36,945 nucleotides of DNA. Origin: Ruminococcus sp. UBA7477. GTDB taxonomy: Bacteria > Bacillota > Clostridia > Oscillospirales > Ruminococcaceae. The DNA lies in assembly GCA_002479715.1 (NCBI GenBank), contig DLOT01000045.1, positions 1-36,945 of the forward strand, in the 5' to 3' direction. Both the position numbers and the translations under genes were made by a program. Each line of letters starts with the position of its first letter. Position 1 is the stretch's first letter. The notes under the pieces are model-generated. The model saw only the letters and a list, made by a program, of their open reading frames with translations, was not told the DNA's origin and ran no database searches. Shown here piece after piece: positions 9,601-16,705 of this stretch.

Positions 9601-9889
9601 TGCGGAAAACGGCAAGATTGCAGTCGAGAGCTTTGCAAATTCAGAAAACGGCTATTACGATATGATATTAATGGACGTTCAGATGCCCGAAATGAACGGA
9701 TATGAAGCTACCCGCGAGATTAGAAAACTTGACCGAAGCGACGCTGCAAGCGTTCCGATAATTGCGGTGACAGCCAATGCTTTTGTCGAAGATATCAAAG
9801 CATCAATAGCTGCCGGAATGAACGAGCATCTTTCAAAGCCCATCGAGCAGGCAGAACTTATACGAATTTTGAATAAATATCTTGGATAG
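6635..9889 (+). CDS. BvgS-like hybrid sensor histidine kinase with two periplasmic-type binding domains
   Basis: 1084 residues. Order: signal peptide (about 1-33), two SBP_bac_3/PBPb-like extracellular sensor domains (about 36-255 and 275-500), one transmembrane segment (about 510-537), a PAS-like linker (about 550-690), HisKA with H715 in MSHDIRTP, HATPase with N833, DNGVGM (867-872) and QGTGLGL (896-902), and a C-terminal receiver with D967/D968-type acid pocket (LLAEDN), phosphoacceptor D1014 in LMDVQMPEMNG, T1046 and K1068. It is a membrane sensor that should autophosphorylate on H715 and pass the phosphate to D1014. No Hpt domain and no separate response regulator lie nearby, so its output partner is elsewhere. 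The GH13 gene starts 15 bp downstream, which suggests a carbohydrate signal (inference). An 18-bp tandem duplication lies in the membrane segment. Confidence 0.92.
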   Translation: MNIKRIKKTLACFVSALIIALTCADLRYTAASADEGLRIVRIPYGYNDFLTVDSDNNVSGFYADYFDKLAKINGWKYEYVETSWSEAVDMLGSGEIDLLYPTNYSSERDEFMDFSSIPTGYISVGIFALENSDYRYNDYASFDGARIAYVEESSNSEALENFSKIHGFTFETVNCSTNVDIIDSVKSGKADLAIFNAASIFPGGLLVSVMDAQPVYLAVREGNAELLAEINSGMQEIIRNDPELAASTFRKTAIGDSDGAFALTAEERRIIDSGEEISVGFYEESEPLAYVNEDGSYDGIYIELLSRIKEKSGLNIVPYSISRDKNWKDLIKSGEIDFYIAASDIAISQDDDICVTNSFMEYANLLVTRNDCEFNQIDVPVIAMTYGRSNWTSHLEKMLHKQIKVKYYKSAKECMLAVVNREADASLIDNMEFNYQIKNNRMTALITWPQYRFATKVCMAASSDIDSVKLSTVNKALKLINSDEMNTIADGYLNIAYHSFTLSDHIYNSRFLIIILGLGVFMVVIVFMVVIVFVILKVFHKNQERLRETARQREHDQLRILAALSGDYSAIYYTDLDNDSSELIRIMPESATRVVNDTAHSIILSNYIENRVAEDYRSILRPLCDPKEIIKRFEREKVFFVRYQIIPDDSGRNCFEMHFVDASENEQSHRMVFGVRCIDEIINAEQKQRQALQDALDNANLANAAKSEFLSRMSHDIRTPINAVIGMTQIAAAHSDEPERVLDALNKISSSSRYLLSLINDILDMSKIEAGKMSLTEENIDLPELLSDLVDIIRPQIKQHNHKLEINTQNIRHKAVIGDSLRIQQVFVNFMSNAIKYTPDGGEISFTVNEKSVKTQSAGCYEFIFKDNGVGMSAEFCNHIFEPFRRAEDLRTSKIQGTGLGLPITKSIVQMMNGSIEIESEPGKGSTFTVTIFLKFQPTDSENPAEAAKSQTPEAADYPGRRILLAEDNLINCEIAKELLEMRKLTVDVAENGKIAVESFANSENGYYDMILMDVQMPEMNGYEATREIRKLDRSDAASVPIIAVTANAFVEDIKASIAAGMNEHLSKPIEQAELIRILNKYLG
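8191..8233 (+). repeat. 18-bp tandem repeat (2.4 copies) in the kinase membrane segment
   Basis: The unit CGTTTTTATGGTTGTCAT occurs at 8191-8208 and 8209-8226 and begins again at 8227-8233. It duplicates six residues (VFMVVI) in the single transmembrane helix in frame. Confidence 0.95.
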
Positions 9890-9904
9890 AAAGGAACGAT
9901 CGTC

Positions 9905-11488
9905 ATGGCCAAATGGCTTGATAACGCAGTTTTCTATGAGATTTATCCCCAGTCCTTCAAGGACACCGACGCAGACGGAATAGGCAATATCAACGGAATT
10001 ACAGAAAAGCTCGACTATATCAGGGAGCTTGGCTGTAATGCGATCTGGATCAATCCCTGCTTCAAATCTCCTTTCGGCGATGCCGGCTATGATGTTGAGG
10101 ACTATCTGACAGTAGCACCGCGCTACGGCACAAACAAGGATCTGACGAACCTTTTCGCCGAGGCTCACAAAAGAAATATGCATGTAATACTCGACCTTGT
10201 TCCCGGCCACACCTCGGTAAAGCACGAGTGGTTCAAGCAGTCAATGAAGCCTGGAAAGAACGAATATACCGATCGCTACGTTTGGACAGACTGTATTTGG
10301 GTAGAGCCTGAAGGAATGAGCTGTATCAGGGGCATCTCCGACAGGGACGGCTGCTGCGCTGTAAACTTCTTCTCACACCAGCCCGCCCTGAACTATGGAT
10401 TTTATAAGCCCGACAAGCCTTGGCAGCAGCCAATGGACAGCGAGGGCGCGATAGCGACCCGTGAAGCAATGAAGGATGTTATGCGCTTCTGGCTCTCCCG
10501 CGGATGTGACGGCTTCCGAATTGACATGGCGGGATCTCTGGTGAAAAACGATCCCGAAGGTCTGGGCACTATTTCTCTTTGGCAGAATATCAGAGAGTTT
10601 CTGGACAAAGAGTTCCCCGACGCTGCTATAATCTCCGAATGGGGAGAGCCGGATAAGTCGCTGCGAGGCGGATTTCATATGGACTTTCTGCTTCATTTCG
10701 GCCCCTCGCACTATAACGACCTGTTCCGCTGCGACAAACCGTTTTTCTCCTCAAGCGAAGGCGGAAGCGCTGCGGAATTTGTCGCCAGATATAAGGAAAG
10801 CCGCGAAAGATCGGGCGGCAAAGGGCTTATCTGTATTCCGTCAGGCAACCACGATATGGACAGGCTTTCAAGACGCCTGAGTCCCGAGGAAATGAAAATC
10901 GCCTTCGGCTTTCTTCTTTCAATGCCCGGCGCGCCGTTTATCTACTACGGCGATGAGATAGGTATGAGATATGTCGAAAACCTCACATCCGTTGAAGGAG
11001 GATATAACCGAACAGGCTCACGCTCACCAATGCAGTGGGATAATTCTCAGAATGCGGGCTTCAGCAATGCGCCCTGCGACAGGCTTTATATCCCGCTTGA
11101 CCCCACAGCTGACAGACCAAACGTCCAAAACCAGATGTCAGATGATAACTCTCTGATAAACGAGGTCAAAAAGCTCATTGCGGTCAGAATGAATACTCCC
11201 CAACTGCAAAGCAACGGTGATATTGAGTTTATTGATCTGAACAATGACACCCTTTGCTATATCAGAAGCGGAGAGATCTTGGTGCTTATAAACCCAAAAT
11301 CCAAAGAGCAGATTATTGACCCCGACCACTCCGACGGCGGCAAGACAATATCAGAGAAAATGAAAGTCCCTGAAAGGAACTCAAACGGCGAGCTCGAAGA
11401 CTGCATATATTCATACGGCTGCAAAGCAGAGATCCGCAGCGAGGTTCTTGTCATTCCGCCGCGTTCCTGCGGATTTTACCGTATATGA
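9905..11488 (+). CDS. GH13 family alpha-glycosidase (oligo-1,6-glucosidase / trehalose-synthase-like)
   Basis: 527 residues, cytoplasmic (no signal peptide). GH13 landmarks: YEIYPQSFKD with the D-x-D-x-DGIG motif (21-27) near the N-terminus, region I DLVPGH (97-102), nucleophile D207 in GFRID, acid/base E245 in IISEWGE, transition-state residue D317 in GNHD, then a C-terminal beta domain. The DxDxDGIG signature is typical of the oligo-1,6-glucosidase, sucrose phosphorylase and trehalose-synthase-like subfamilies, so it probably hydrolyses or transfers alpha-glucosyl units of imported oligosaccharides; exact linkage is not decidable here. An AAAGGAA site lies in the 15-bp gap after the kinase gene, so the two are probably co-transcribed. 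Confidence 0.9.
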   Translation: MAKWLDNAVFYEIYPQSFKDTDADGIGNINGITEKLDYIRELGCNAIWINPCFKSPFGDAGYDVEDYLTVAPRYGTNKDLTNLFAEAHKRNMHVILDLVPGHTSVKHEWFKQSMKPGKNEYTDRYVWTDCIWVEPEGMSCIRGISDRDGCCAVNFFSHQPALNYGFYKPDKPWQQPMDSEGAIATREAMKDVMRFWLSRGCDGFRIDMAGSLVKNDPEGLGTISLWQNIREFLDKEFPDAAIISEWGEPDKSLRGGFHMDFLLHFGPSHYNDLFRCDKPFFSSSEGGSAAEFVARYKESRERSGGKGLICIPSGNHDMDRLSRRLSPEEMKIAFGFLLSMPGAPFIYYGDEIGMRYVENLTSVEGGYNRTGSRSPMQWDNSQNAGFSNAPCDRLYIPLDPTADRPNVQNQMSDDNSLINEVKKLIAVRMNTPQLQSNGDIEFIDLNNDTLCYIRSGEILVLINPKSKEQIIDPDHSDGGKTISEKMKVPERNSNGELEDCIYSYGCKAEIRSEVLVIPPRSCGFYRI

Positions 11489-11580
11489 TAACAAACTGCT
11501 GACTTAACCCTAATTACCGCGTCATAAACAAAAGATTTCCGGAGGCACTCATTAAAAAGACTTCGCAGGAGGCTTCAGGG

Positions 11581-11609
11581 TTGAAATAAGTGGATTGATG
11601 TGTTATAAT
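11581..11609 (+). promoter_or_regulatory. Promoter of the ydcF-like gene
   Basis: TTGAAA (11581-11586), 17-bp spacer, TATAAT (11604-11609) with an extended -10 TG at 11601-11602. No clear terminator for the GH13 gene was found between 11489 and 11580. Confidence 0.75.
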
Positions 11610-11641
11610 CAAACATATTGATCTCAAAGTGGAGGCGGCTT

Positions 11642-12247
11642 ATGATAAATCGCATTATTACTGATATTTCGGATTATATATTTGTATCTGATAAACCGCA
11701 AAAAGTTGATGCAATTTTCTTACCGGGCGGCTCTCACCCCGAACAACCAGAATATGCCGCAGAGTTGTATCACAAGGGTTTTGCAAAATGGCTTATTCCT
11801 TCAGGCGGTATAAGTATTAAGGCAGATAAATGGTACGGTGTTCGTTCCAAAGCAGCAATATACAACGGAGATTACAGTTCTGATTGCGAATTTTTTACAG
11901 ATGCTTTGATAAAAAACGGCATCCCGATAACTGCGATCATAGAAGAGAACCAAGCGCGGCATACCCGTGACAACGCATTTTTATCACGAGAAGCTGTTGA
12001 TAAAAGTGGTGTTGAGATAACAACAGCTATTATTGTTTGTAAAGCCTTCCATGCACGTCGCTGCTTGATGTTATATCAGATGGCATTCCCTAATGTAGAT
12101 ATCAAGGTTTGCCCTGTACATTGCTATAATATTACAAAAGAAAACTGGTATAAAACCGAAAAAGGAGTTGACCGGGTGCTTGGAGAACTTACACGTTGCG
12201 GTAATCAGTTTGTCGGAGATATAAAGAATTATCTTACTTTGATTTAA
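11642..12247 (+). CDS. YdcF family protein (DUF218)
   Basis: 201 residues from ATG 11642, chosen for the GGAGGCGG site directly ahead; an in-frame ATG at 11618 has none. DUF218 landmarks: AIFLPGGSH near the N-terminus, the AAELYHKGFAKWLIPSGG segment, EENQARHTRDNA and the C-terminal VCKAFHARRC. The DUF218/YdcF family has a Rossmann-like fold and includes SanA and ElyC; proposed roles concern envelope metabolism, and this soluble short form has no membrane segment. Own promoter and own terminator, hence a single-gene unit. Confidence 0.85.
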   Translation: MINRIITDISDYIFVSDKPQKVDAIFLPGGSHPEQPEYAAELYHKGFAKWLIPSGGISIKADKWYGVRSKAAIYNGDYSSDCEFFTDALIKNGIPITAIIEENQARHTRDNAFLSREAVDKSGVEITTAIIVCKAFHARRCLMLYQMAFPNVDIKVCPVHCYNITKENWYKTEKGVDRVLGELTRCGNQFVGDIKNYLTLI

Positions 12248-12269
12248 TACTTTTGCTTTTACCTATGCG

Positions 12270-12300
12270 GTCCTTGGATAAACCCCAAGGACTGTTTTTT
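12270..12300 (+). terminator. Intrinsic terminator of the ydcF-like gene
   Basis: Stem GTCCTTGG (12270-12277) with CCAAGGAC (12285-12292), 7-nt loop, followed by TGTTTTTT to 12300. Confidence 0.9.
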
Positions 12301-12361
12301 ATCTGCGGAAAAATATCATGCACAAAAGTGCCGCTATCATTAAAAAATATCAGAAAGGCTA

Positions 12362-12390
12362 TTGACATATGTATATGTCGATGTTATAAT
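12362..12390 (+). promoter_or_regulatory. Consensus promoter of the GntR-ABC operon
   Basis: TTGACA (12362-12367), exactly 17 bp, TATAAT (12385-12390), plus an extended -10 TG at 12382-12383: an ideal sigma-A promoter. So strong a promoter in front of its own repressor gene implies tight repression. Confidence 0.9.
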
Positions 12391-12411
12391 TGTGTATATC
12401 AGATATATACA
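12364..12411. promoter_or_regulatory. Two candidate operator palindromes for the GntR/YtrA-type repressor
   Basis: Palindrome 1 is GACATAT-GT-ATATGTC at 12364-12379, overlapping the -35 box and spacer. Palindrome 2 is TGTATAT-CAGAT-ATATACA at 12393-12411, covering the start-site region. Both are AT-rich, and both lie where a bound repressor would block polymerase. Binding by the adjacent regulator is inferred from YtrA-type autoregulation. Confidence 0.55.
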
Positions 12412-12448
12412 TTATACATTTTCAGATCTAAGCAACAGGGAGAACAAA

Positions 12449-12832
12449 ATGAACATAATTATAAGCAATTCTTCGGGCGAACCGATTTATGAGCAGATAT
12501 ATTCACAGATCAAATCCCAGATAATGACCGGCGAGCTGAAGGAGGGGGACGCCCTTCCGTCAATGCGCGCTCTTGCTATGGCTCTGCGGATAAGCGTTAT
12601 AACAACAAAGCGTGCCTATGAGGAGCTTGAACGTGACGGATTTATCGAATCCTTCACAGGCAAGGGCAGCTTTGTTAAGGCGCAGAACGCCGAAATGCTC
12701 AGGGAGGAACAGCTGCGCCAAACCGAGGAGCTTCTTTTGCAGGCGTGTGAAAAAGCGAGATCGTGCGGCATAACTCTCGAAGAAATGACAGAGATTCTTG
12801 AGATAATTTACGGAGGGAATGACAATGGTTGA
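12449..12832 (+). CDS. GntR family transcriptional regulator, YtrA subfamily
   Basis: 127 residues from ATG 12449 (AGGGAG ahead); the upstream part of the open frame lies in the promoter. The N-terminal winged helix (about 8-77) has the GntR signature: PIYEQIYSQIKSQIMTGEL, ALPSMRALA and TTKRAYEELERDGFIES. A short C-terminal tail of about 45 residues, without a FadR- or UTRA-type effector domain, marks the YtrA subfamily. These usually repress the ABC exporter operon that follows. The downstream ATPase gene overlaps its last 8 bp. Confidence 0.9.
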   Translation: MNIIISNSSGEPIYEQIYSQIKSQIMTGELKEGDALPSMRALAMALRISVITTKRAYEELERDGFIESFTGKGSFVKAQNAEMLREEQLRQTEELLLQACEKARSCGITLEEMTEILEIIYGGNDNG

Positions 12833-13706
12833 TTTTGAAAATGCAATCGAAATACGCGGTCTTACTAAAAAATTTGACGGCTTCAGTATGGAAGATTTGA
12901 GCTTCTCAGTTCCAAAGGGCAGTATTATGGGCTTCATCGGACAAAATGGCGCAGGTAAAACGACGACCATCAAATCAATACTCAATATTATAAAAAAAGA
13001 CAGCGGAAGCATAAATCTGCTGGGTCTTGACAGTGTTGAAAACGAAACGGAGATCAAGCAGCGGATATCGGTCGTTCTCGACGAGCTGCCGTTTCATGAC
13101 GATTTCAATGCTATGAATATTCGGTATATTCTGAAAAACATATATCCGCAATGGGACGACACAGCCTATGAACGCTATCTTGACCGCTTCAATCTGCCGA
13201 GGAAAAAGAAGGTCGGTCAATTCTCAAAGGGCATGAAAATGAAGCTTCAGATCGCGTGCGCCCTTTCTCATAACGCCGAGCTTCTCATTATGGACGAAGC
13301 AACAACAGGTCTTGATCCGGTTGTCCGCAACGAGATCTTAGACATCTTTCTTGAGTACATACAGGACGAAAACCGCAGTATTCTTATGTCATCTCACATA
13401 ACCTCAGATCTTGAGCGGATCGCAGACTGCGTTACTTTTATTGACAATGGAAGGCTTCTGCTGACAGGCTATAAGGATGAGATCTTGGAAAGCCACGGCG
13501 TTATCAAATGCTCAAACGCCGACCTTGAAACTATTGACAGCTCGGATATAGTCAGCATCCGCCAAAGCGAATTCGGAACGGAGGCAATGATCTTTGACAA
13601 ACCCTCCTGCAAGCTGAAATATCCAAAGCTCGTTATAGATAACACTACTCTCGAAGAGATCATGCTGTTCTATGTTAACCGCAGCAAGGAGGAAAGAGCG
13701 AAATGA
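12825..13706 (+). CDS. ABC transporter ATP-binding protein (YtrB-like)
   Basis: 293 residues from ATG 12825. An ATG at 12819 is only 1 nt from the GGAGGG site, whereas 12825 has 7-nt spacing. Walker A GQNGAGKTT (39-47), signature FSKGMKMKLQIA (133-144), Walker B LLIMDEATTG (153-162) and switch H191 are all present. FSKGMKMK in place of LSGGQ is typical of the YtrB/BcrA-type exporters controlled by GntR regulators. It should power the two following ABC-2 permeases, with lantibiotic, peptide or envelope-stress functions known for the family. The permease gene overlaps its stop by 4 bp. Confidence 0.9.
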   Translation: MVDFENAIEIRGLTKKFDGFSMEDLSFSVPKGSIMGFIGQNGAGKTTTIKSILNIIKKDSGSINLLGLDSVENETEIKQRISVVLDELPFHDDFNAMNIRYILKNIYPQWDDTAYERYLDRFNLPRKKKVGQFSKGMKMKLQIACALSHNAELLIMDEATTGLDPVVRNEILDIFLEYIQDENRSILMSSHITSDLERIADCVTFIDNGRLLLTGYKDEILESHGVIKCSNADLETIDSSDIVSIRQSEFGTEAMIFDKPSCKLKYPKLVIDNTTLEEIMLFYVNRSKEERAK

Positions 13707-14464
13707 AGGGTCTGATCTTCAAGGAACTTTATATCTCCCGAAAGGATAAGATCATGGGCATTCTGGTGTGGCTGGAGTTTCTGTTCGTCAGCTGCATCCT
13801 GCTTACAAGTGCGCGCTTCGGCAATCTGCAAAAACTATCTCCGGATAATGCCGAAGTGATCCAAAGCAAAGCGCCGATCCTCATTTATGCTCTCGGAGCA
13901 GTACTAATGATCTCACTGAGTACACTCGGAAAAACAATAGCCTCAGACTATAACTGCCGTTTCGGAAACTACATTCACTCCCTGCCTGTTTCGGCGGAGA
14001 AAATAACCGCAAGCAGATTTATCGTCATATTTTTTGCTGTTGCCGCCGGATTTCTTCTGTCACTGTTAAGCGGCGCGATTGTATGCGCAGCGGCGGATAT
14101 GGGATTTAAGCTCAGATTTATAAAATATCTGGCTGTTTGTGCGGGGATCGTTTTTGTAATAAGCTGTGCTTTTGTTCCGATGTATGAGAAGTACAAGACC
14201 ACCAACGCCGTTACCGCAAGAATCACCGCGTTTTTATGCGTCATCTACGTCGTATTTGCTGCTGTTATCTTTAATGAGGCTTTTGATTATTCCGCTGCAC
14301 ACCCTGACGCCGAAGATTCTTTATCTCCGATACTGAGTGAGTTTGGGTCATCCATAAAGCGATATATCGACAGGTTTGACTTTTTGCTGCCCATCATCAT
14401 GGTTCTGCTGCTCGGCTTGAGCTACTGCCTAAGCGTCAGAATTCTGAAAAGGAGGGAGAACTGA
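13703..14464 (+). CDS. ABC-2 type permease 1
   Basis: 253 residues with six predicted membrane segments (about 18-38, 60-80, 108-132, 141-160, 168-190, 225-246) and the starting MKGLIFKELYISRKDK typical of ABC2_membrane_5 permeases. The ATG overlaps the ATPase stop (ATGA). It is the membrane half of the exporter and resembles the next gene in layout, so the pair probably forms a heterodimer. Confidence 0.85.
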   Translation: MKGLIFKELYISRKDKIMGILVWLEFLFVSCILLTSARFGNLQKLSPDNAEVIQSKAPILIYALGAVLMISLSTLGKTIASDYNCRFGNYIHSLPVSAEKITASRFIVIFFAVAAGFLLSLLSGAIVCAAADMGFKLRFIKYLAVCAGIVFVISCAFVPMYEKYKTTNAVTARITAFLCVIYVVFAAVIFNEAFDYSAAHPDAEDSLSPILSEFGSSIKRYIDRFDFLLPIIMVLLLGLSYCLSVRILKRREN

Positions 14465-15189
14465 TGCGCGGACTTCTTTATAAAGAGTTTTGTCTTGGGA
14501 GAAAAAATCTGCTGGCCGTATTCGGTACAGAGTTGATATTTTCCATAACAATAGCTTTTCCGACCATTATGGACAAAGGCAAGGATATGAGCGCTGTTTT
14601 TAATATTCTGGGTTTTGCGGGCGTTGTTTTAATGTTTCTTATCATGATGATGTTCGTGCCGTCGATTTTTGATAATGACGAGCATAAAAAATGGGCATAT
14701 TTTATCTGCTCCTCACCGGAGGGGTGCAGGGGTCAGGTCGCCTCAAAATATCTGTTTGCCGTCATACTTTATATGATAGCTTTCGTCTGGGTCTATATCA
14801 TAAGCTCTGTTCAGACAGTTTTGACTGATGCGCCGAACTTCTCACTGATCGGGCTTTATATGATATGGATACTGATTATAATGCACTCCATTGAATTTCC
14901 GTTTATAACCCGCTTCGGCACCAAGCTTGGAAACAGCGTGAGAACTGTCATGTTCATGATGCTGGTCAATATCCTTTTAATTATCTTCGGCTTTGCGGAT
15001 ATCGAGGCAGTTCGTTCGCCAGAGGCATTCTTCAATTTCGTTGAAAAGCTTCTCGGAAAATCCGGGATGAGCAATCTGACCTCAATTTTTCTCGCTGTTC
15101 TTCCGTTTGCGGCAATTATCTGCTATCTAATCTCTTACCGCATTTCCTGCGCGCTTTACATAAAGGGGGCCGAAAGCTATGATAAATAA
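14464..15189 (+). CDS. ABC-2 type permease 2
   Basis: 241 residues, six predicted membrane segments, N-terminus MRGLLYKEFCLGRKN like its neighbour, with AAGGAGGG ahead. It shares one nucleotide with the preceding stop (TGATG) and overlaps the next gene by 11 bp. Paralogue and probable heterodimer partner of permease 1. Confidence 0.85.
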   Translation: MRGLLYKEFCLGRKNLLAVFGTELIFSITIAFPTIMDKGKDMSAVFNILGFAGVVLMFLIMMMFVPSIFDNDEHKKWAYFICSSPEGCRGQVASKYLFAVILYMIAFVWVYIISSVQTVLTDAPNFSLIGLYMIWILIIMHSIEFPFITRFGTKLGNSVRTVMFMMLVNILLIIFGFADIEAVRSPEAFFNFVEKLLGKSGMSNLTSIFLAVLPFAAIICYLISYRISCALYIKGAESYDK

Positions 15190-16042
15190 ATCAGACAAAG
15201 CAACTGCTAAAAAGCTGTGCATATTCATTGCGCTTTCTCTGACGCTCAGCCTTCTGCCGGCACTCATCATCTATTTTACCGCAGGCTTTGAAAGCAAGGC
15301 AATGACTGTTTATTCTGTGCTGATGCCGTTTACCCCTGCGGCGTCTGCCATGCTCACACGCCTGATTTCCAAGGAGGGCATGGAGGATTCAATGCTCGTT
15401 CCCAAATTTTCCGGCAAGGGAAAATACTATATCCTCGCAGTGCTGCTGCCGGTTGTCTGTCTGATCCTTCAAATCGTCATTTTCTCGGCTGCATATATTG
15501 ACAGATTTGATCTTTCGCTGAGGATCAGATTTCTCGGGGTCACAAAACTCGGCTGGTTTTCAACGCTTTTTTATCAGATAGGTATTGGCTTGACCGCGTG
15601 CGTTTTAATGCTCGGCGAGGAGCTAGGCTGGCAGGATTACCTCTATCCGAAAATGCAAAGGGTATTCGGTAAGCCGATAACGCTTATCGCCGGCGGGATA
15701 GTCGTAGGTATATGGAACATACCGCTTGTTGTCAGCGGCCAGTATTTCGGCAACGTCAAGGATAAAGCGGCAGCAATCGTTCTTGCTGCCTTGATATGCA
15801 TATTGACCGAGGCAATATGTCAACAGCTGACCGAAAGCTCCGAATCGGTTATAACAGCGGCAATATTTCGCTCGGTAATTCACTTCTCATCTCCTGCATT
15901 CCTATCGCTTATCACTCTGGAGCAAAGGAAAATAACCGATCTTTTCAAATTCCATGCACCGCAGCTGGCGGCTTTGGCTTCCGTTGTTGTCTTCTGCATA
16001 GTATTTGTCGGAAGAAAAAACAAGCTTGCAAAGCAGGCATAA
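15179..16042 (+). CDS. CPBP (Abi/Rce1-like) membrane protein with degenerate protease motifs
   Basis: 287 residues, about eight membrane segments. The CPBP/Abi core is recognisable in GEELGWQDYLYPKMQRVFG and the following GIWNIPLVV. In active members motif 1 is EExxxR, motif 2 FxxxH and motif 3 HxxxN/B. Here motif 1 keeps E147-E148 but has Q152 for Arg, motif 2 has V176 and N180 for Phe and His, and motif 3 keeps H235 but with Pro four residues on. It is therefore likely to be a non-proteolytic relative. It is the last gene of the GntR-ABC operon (11-bp overlap), so it may help the exporter or confer immunity. Confidence 0.8.
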   Translation: MINKSDKATAKKLCIFIALSLTLSLLPALIIYFTAGFESKAMTVYSVLMPFTPAASAMLTRLISKEGMEDSMLVPKFSGKGKYYILAVLLPVVCLILQIVIFSAAYIDRFDLSLRIRFLGVTKLGWFSTLFYQIGIGLTACVLMLGEELGWQDYLYPKMQRVFGKPITLIAGGIVVGIWNIPLVVSGQYFGNVKDKAAAIVLAALICILTEAICQQLTESSESVITAAIFRSVIHFSSPAFLSLITLEQRKITDLFKFHAPQLAALASVVVFCIVFVGRKNKLAKQA

Positions 16043-16062
16043 AACAAAAATGCGCAGACCTT
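16043..16062 (+). terminator. Left half of a bidirectional terminator split by cassette 1
   Basis: AAAACAAAAATGCGCAGACC follows the CPBP stop. It pairs imperfectly with AAGTCCGCGTTTTTT at 16737-16751, on the other side of cassette 1: CGC/GCG, GA/TC and CTT/AAG pairs with one mismatch and one bulge, flanked by A and T runs. It looks like one terminator hairpin cut in its loop. The T-run side ends at 16751. Confidence 0.5.
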
Positions 16063-16135
16063 AAGACAGGTACTCATAAAGAAGTTTTAGCCATAGCACT
16101 TATGATTTTCAGTCAAAAGTATTATGGCGTTTCTA

Positions 16136-16164
16136 TTGACTTAATAGTTATTTGGTAGTATAAT
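16136..16164 (+). promoter_or_regulatory. Promoter in the left arm of cassette 1
   Basis: TTGACT (16136-16141), 17-bp spacer, TATAAT (16159-16164). Predicted start near 16171, so the transcript would begin just ahead of the left inner repeat (16176-16187). Confidence 0.85.
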
Positions 16165-16202
16165 CCTAGTAAGAAAAATCAGAATTTTGAAGGAGAACTA
16201 TT

Positions 16203-16634
16203 ATGATTGATAAATCAAGAGAATACTGGCATGGAGATTCCGCCGATGACATTGATGAATTTTTAAGAGAATATTCTGAAATCGAAGCAATAGATGTAAA
16301 ACCTATAATTTGTCATTCTTGCGGAAATGAGCACCTTAATTTAAGAATTGATTATGACGAAGAAGCTATTCAAGTTAAATGTCCTAAATGTGGATATCAA
16401 AAAATAATATTGGATTGCGAGGAAGTATGGGAAGATGCAAATCCTCGATTAAGAAAGTGTCCGGAATGTAAATCCAAAGATTTCGATGTAAAAGTAGGAT
16501 TTGTACGACGAGAAAATGGAAGTGTAAAGTGGGTTTATATCGGAAGTCGTTGTACTAACTGCGGATTATTAGGTTCACATCTTGACTGGAAAATCAATTA
16601 CGAACCAACCAATGAAATGGAGAGCAACATATAA
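16203..16634 (+). CDS. Cargo 1: small protein with two zinc-ribbon cysteine pairs
   Basis: 143 residues, ATG 16203 with a strong AAGGAG site. Four CxxC knuckles are visible: C37/C40 (CHSC), C60/C63 (CPKC), C86/C89 (CPEC) and C117/C120 (CTNC), which fit two four-cysteine zinc ribbons. The N-terminal 30 residues are acidic and helical. The family is not recognised; nucleic-acid or protein binding is possible. The gene is visibly richer in A+T than its neighbours, consistent with transfer. Its TAA (16632-16634) falls at the edge of the right arm. Confidence 0.8.
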   Translation: MIDKSREYWHGDSADDIDEFLREYSEIEAIDVKPIICHSCGNEHLNLRIDYDEEAIQVKCPKCGYQKIILDCEEVWEDANPRLRKCPECKSKDFDVKVGFVRRENGSVKWVYIGSRCTNCGLLGSHLDWKINYEPTNEMESNI

Positions 16635-16671
16635 ATTCTGATTTATGTGAGCAATCGAATATTAACAATAA

Positions 16672-16705
16672 GCCCCGAAGCAATTATCAATAATTACTTT
16701 GGGGC
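16672..16705 (+). terminator. Conserved hairpin in the right arm of cassette 1
   Basis: GCCCCGAAGCAATTA pairs with TAATTACTTTGGGGC (15 positions, one mismatch, loop TCAA). It is followed by TTAAACTTCTTT, a poor T run, so termination may be partial. Several differences from cassette 2 preserve or improve pairing (for example G-T to G-C), which supports a selected structure. Confidence 0.65.

Noticed and set aside
16171..16644. Cassette arms as a toxin-antitoxin locus or a retron/group II intron
   Set aside because: No reverse transcriptase, intron domain V or second gene is present; the shared parts are only promoter, repeats and a hairpin.
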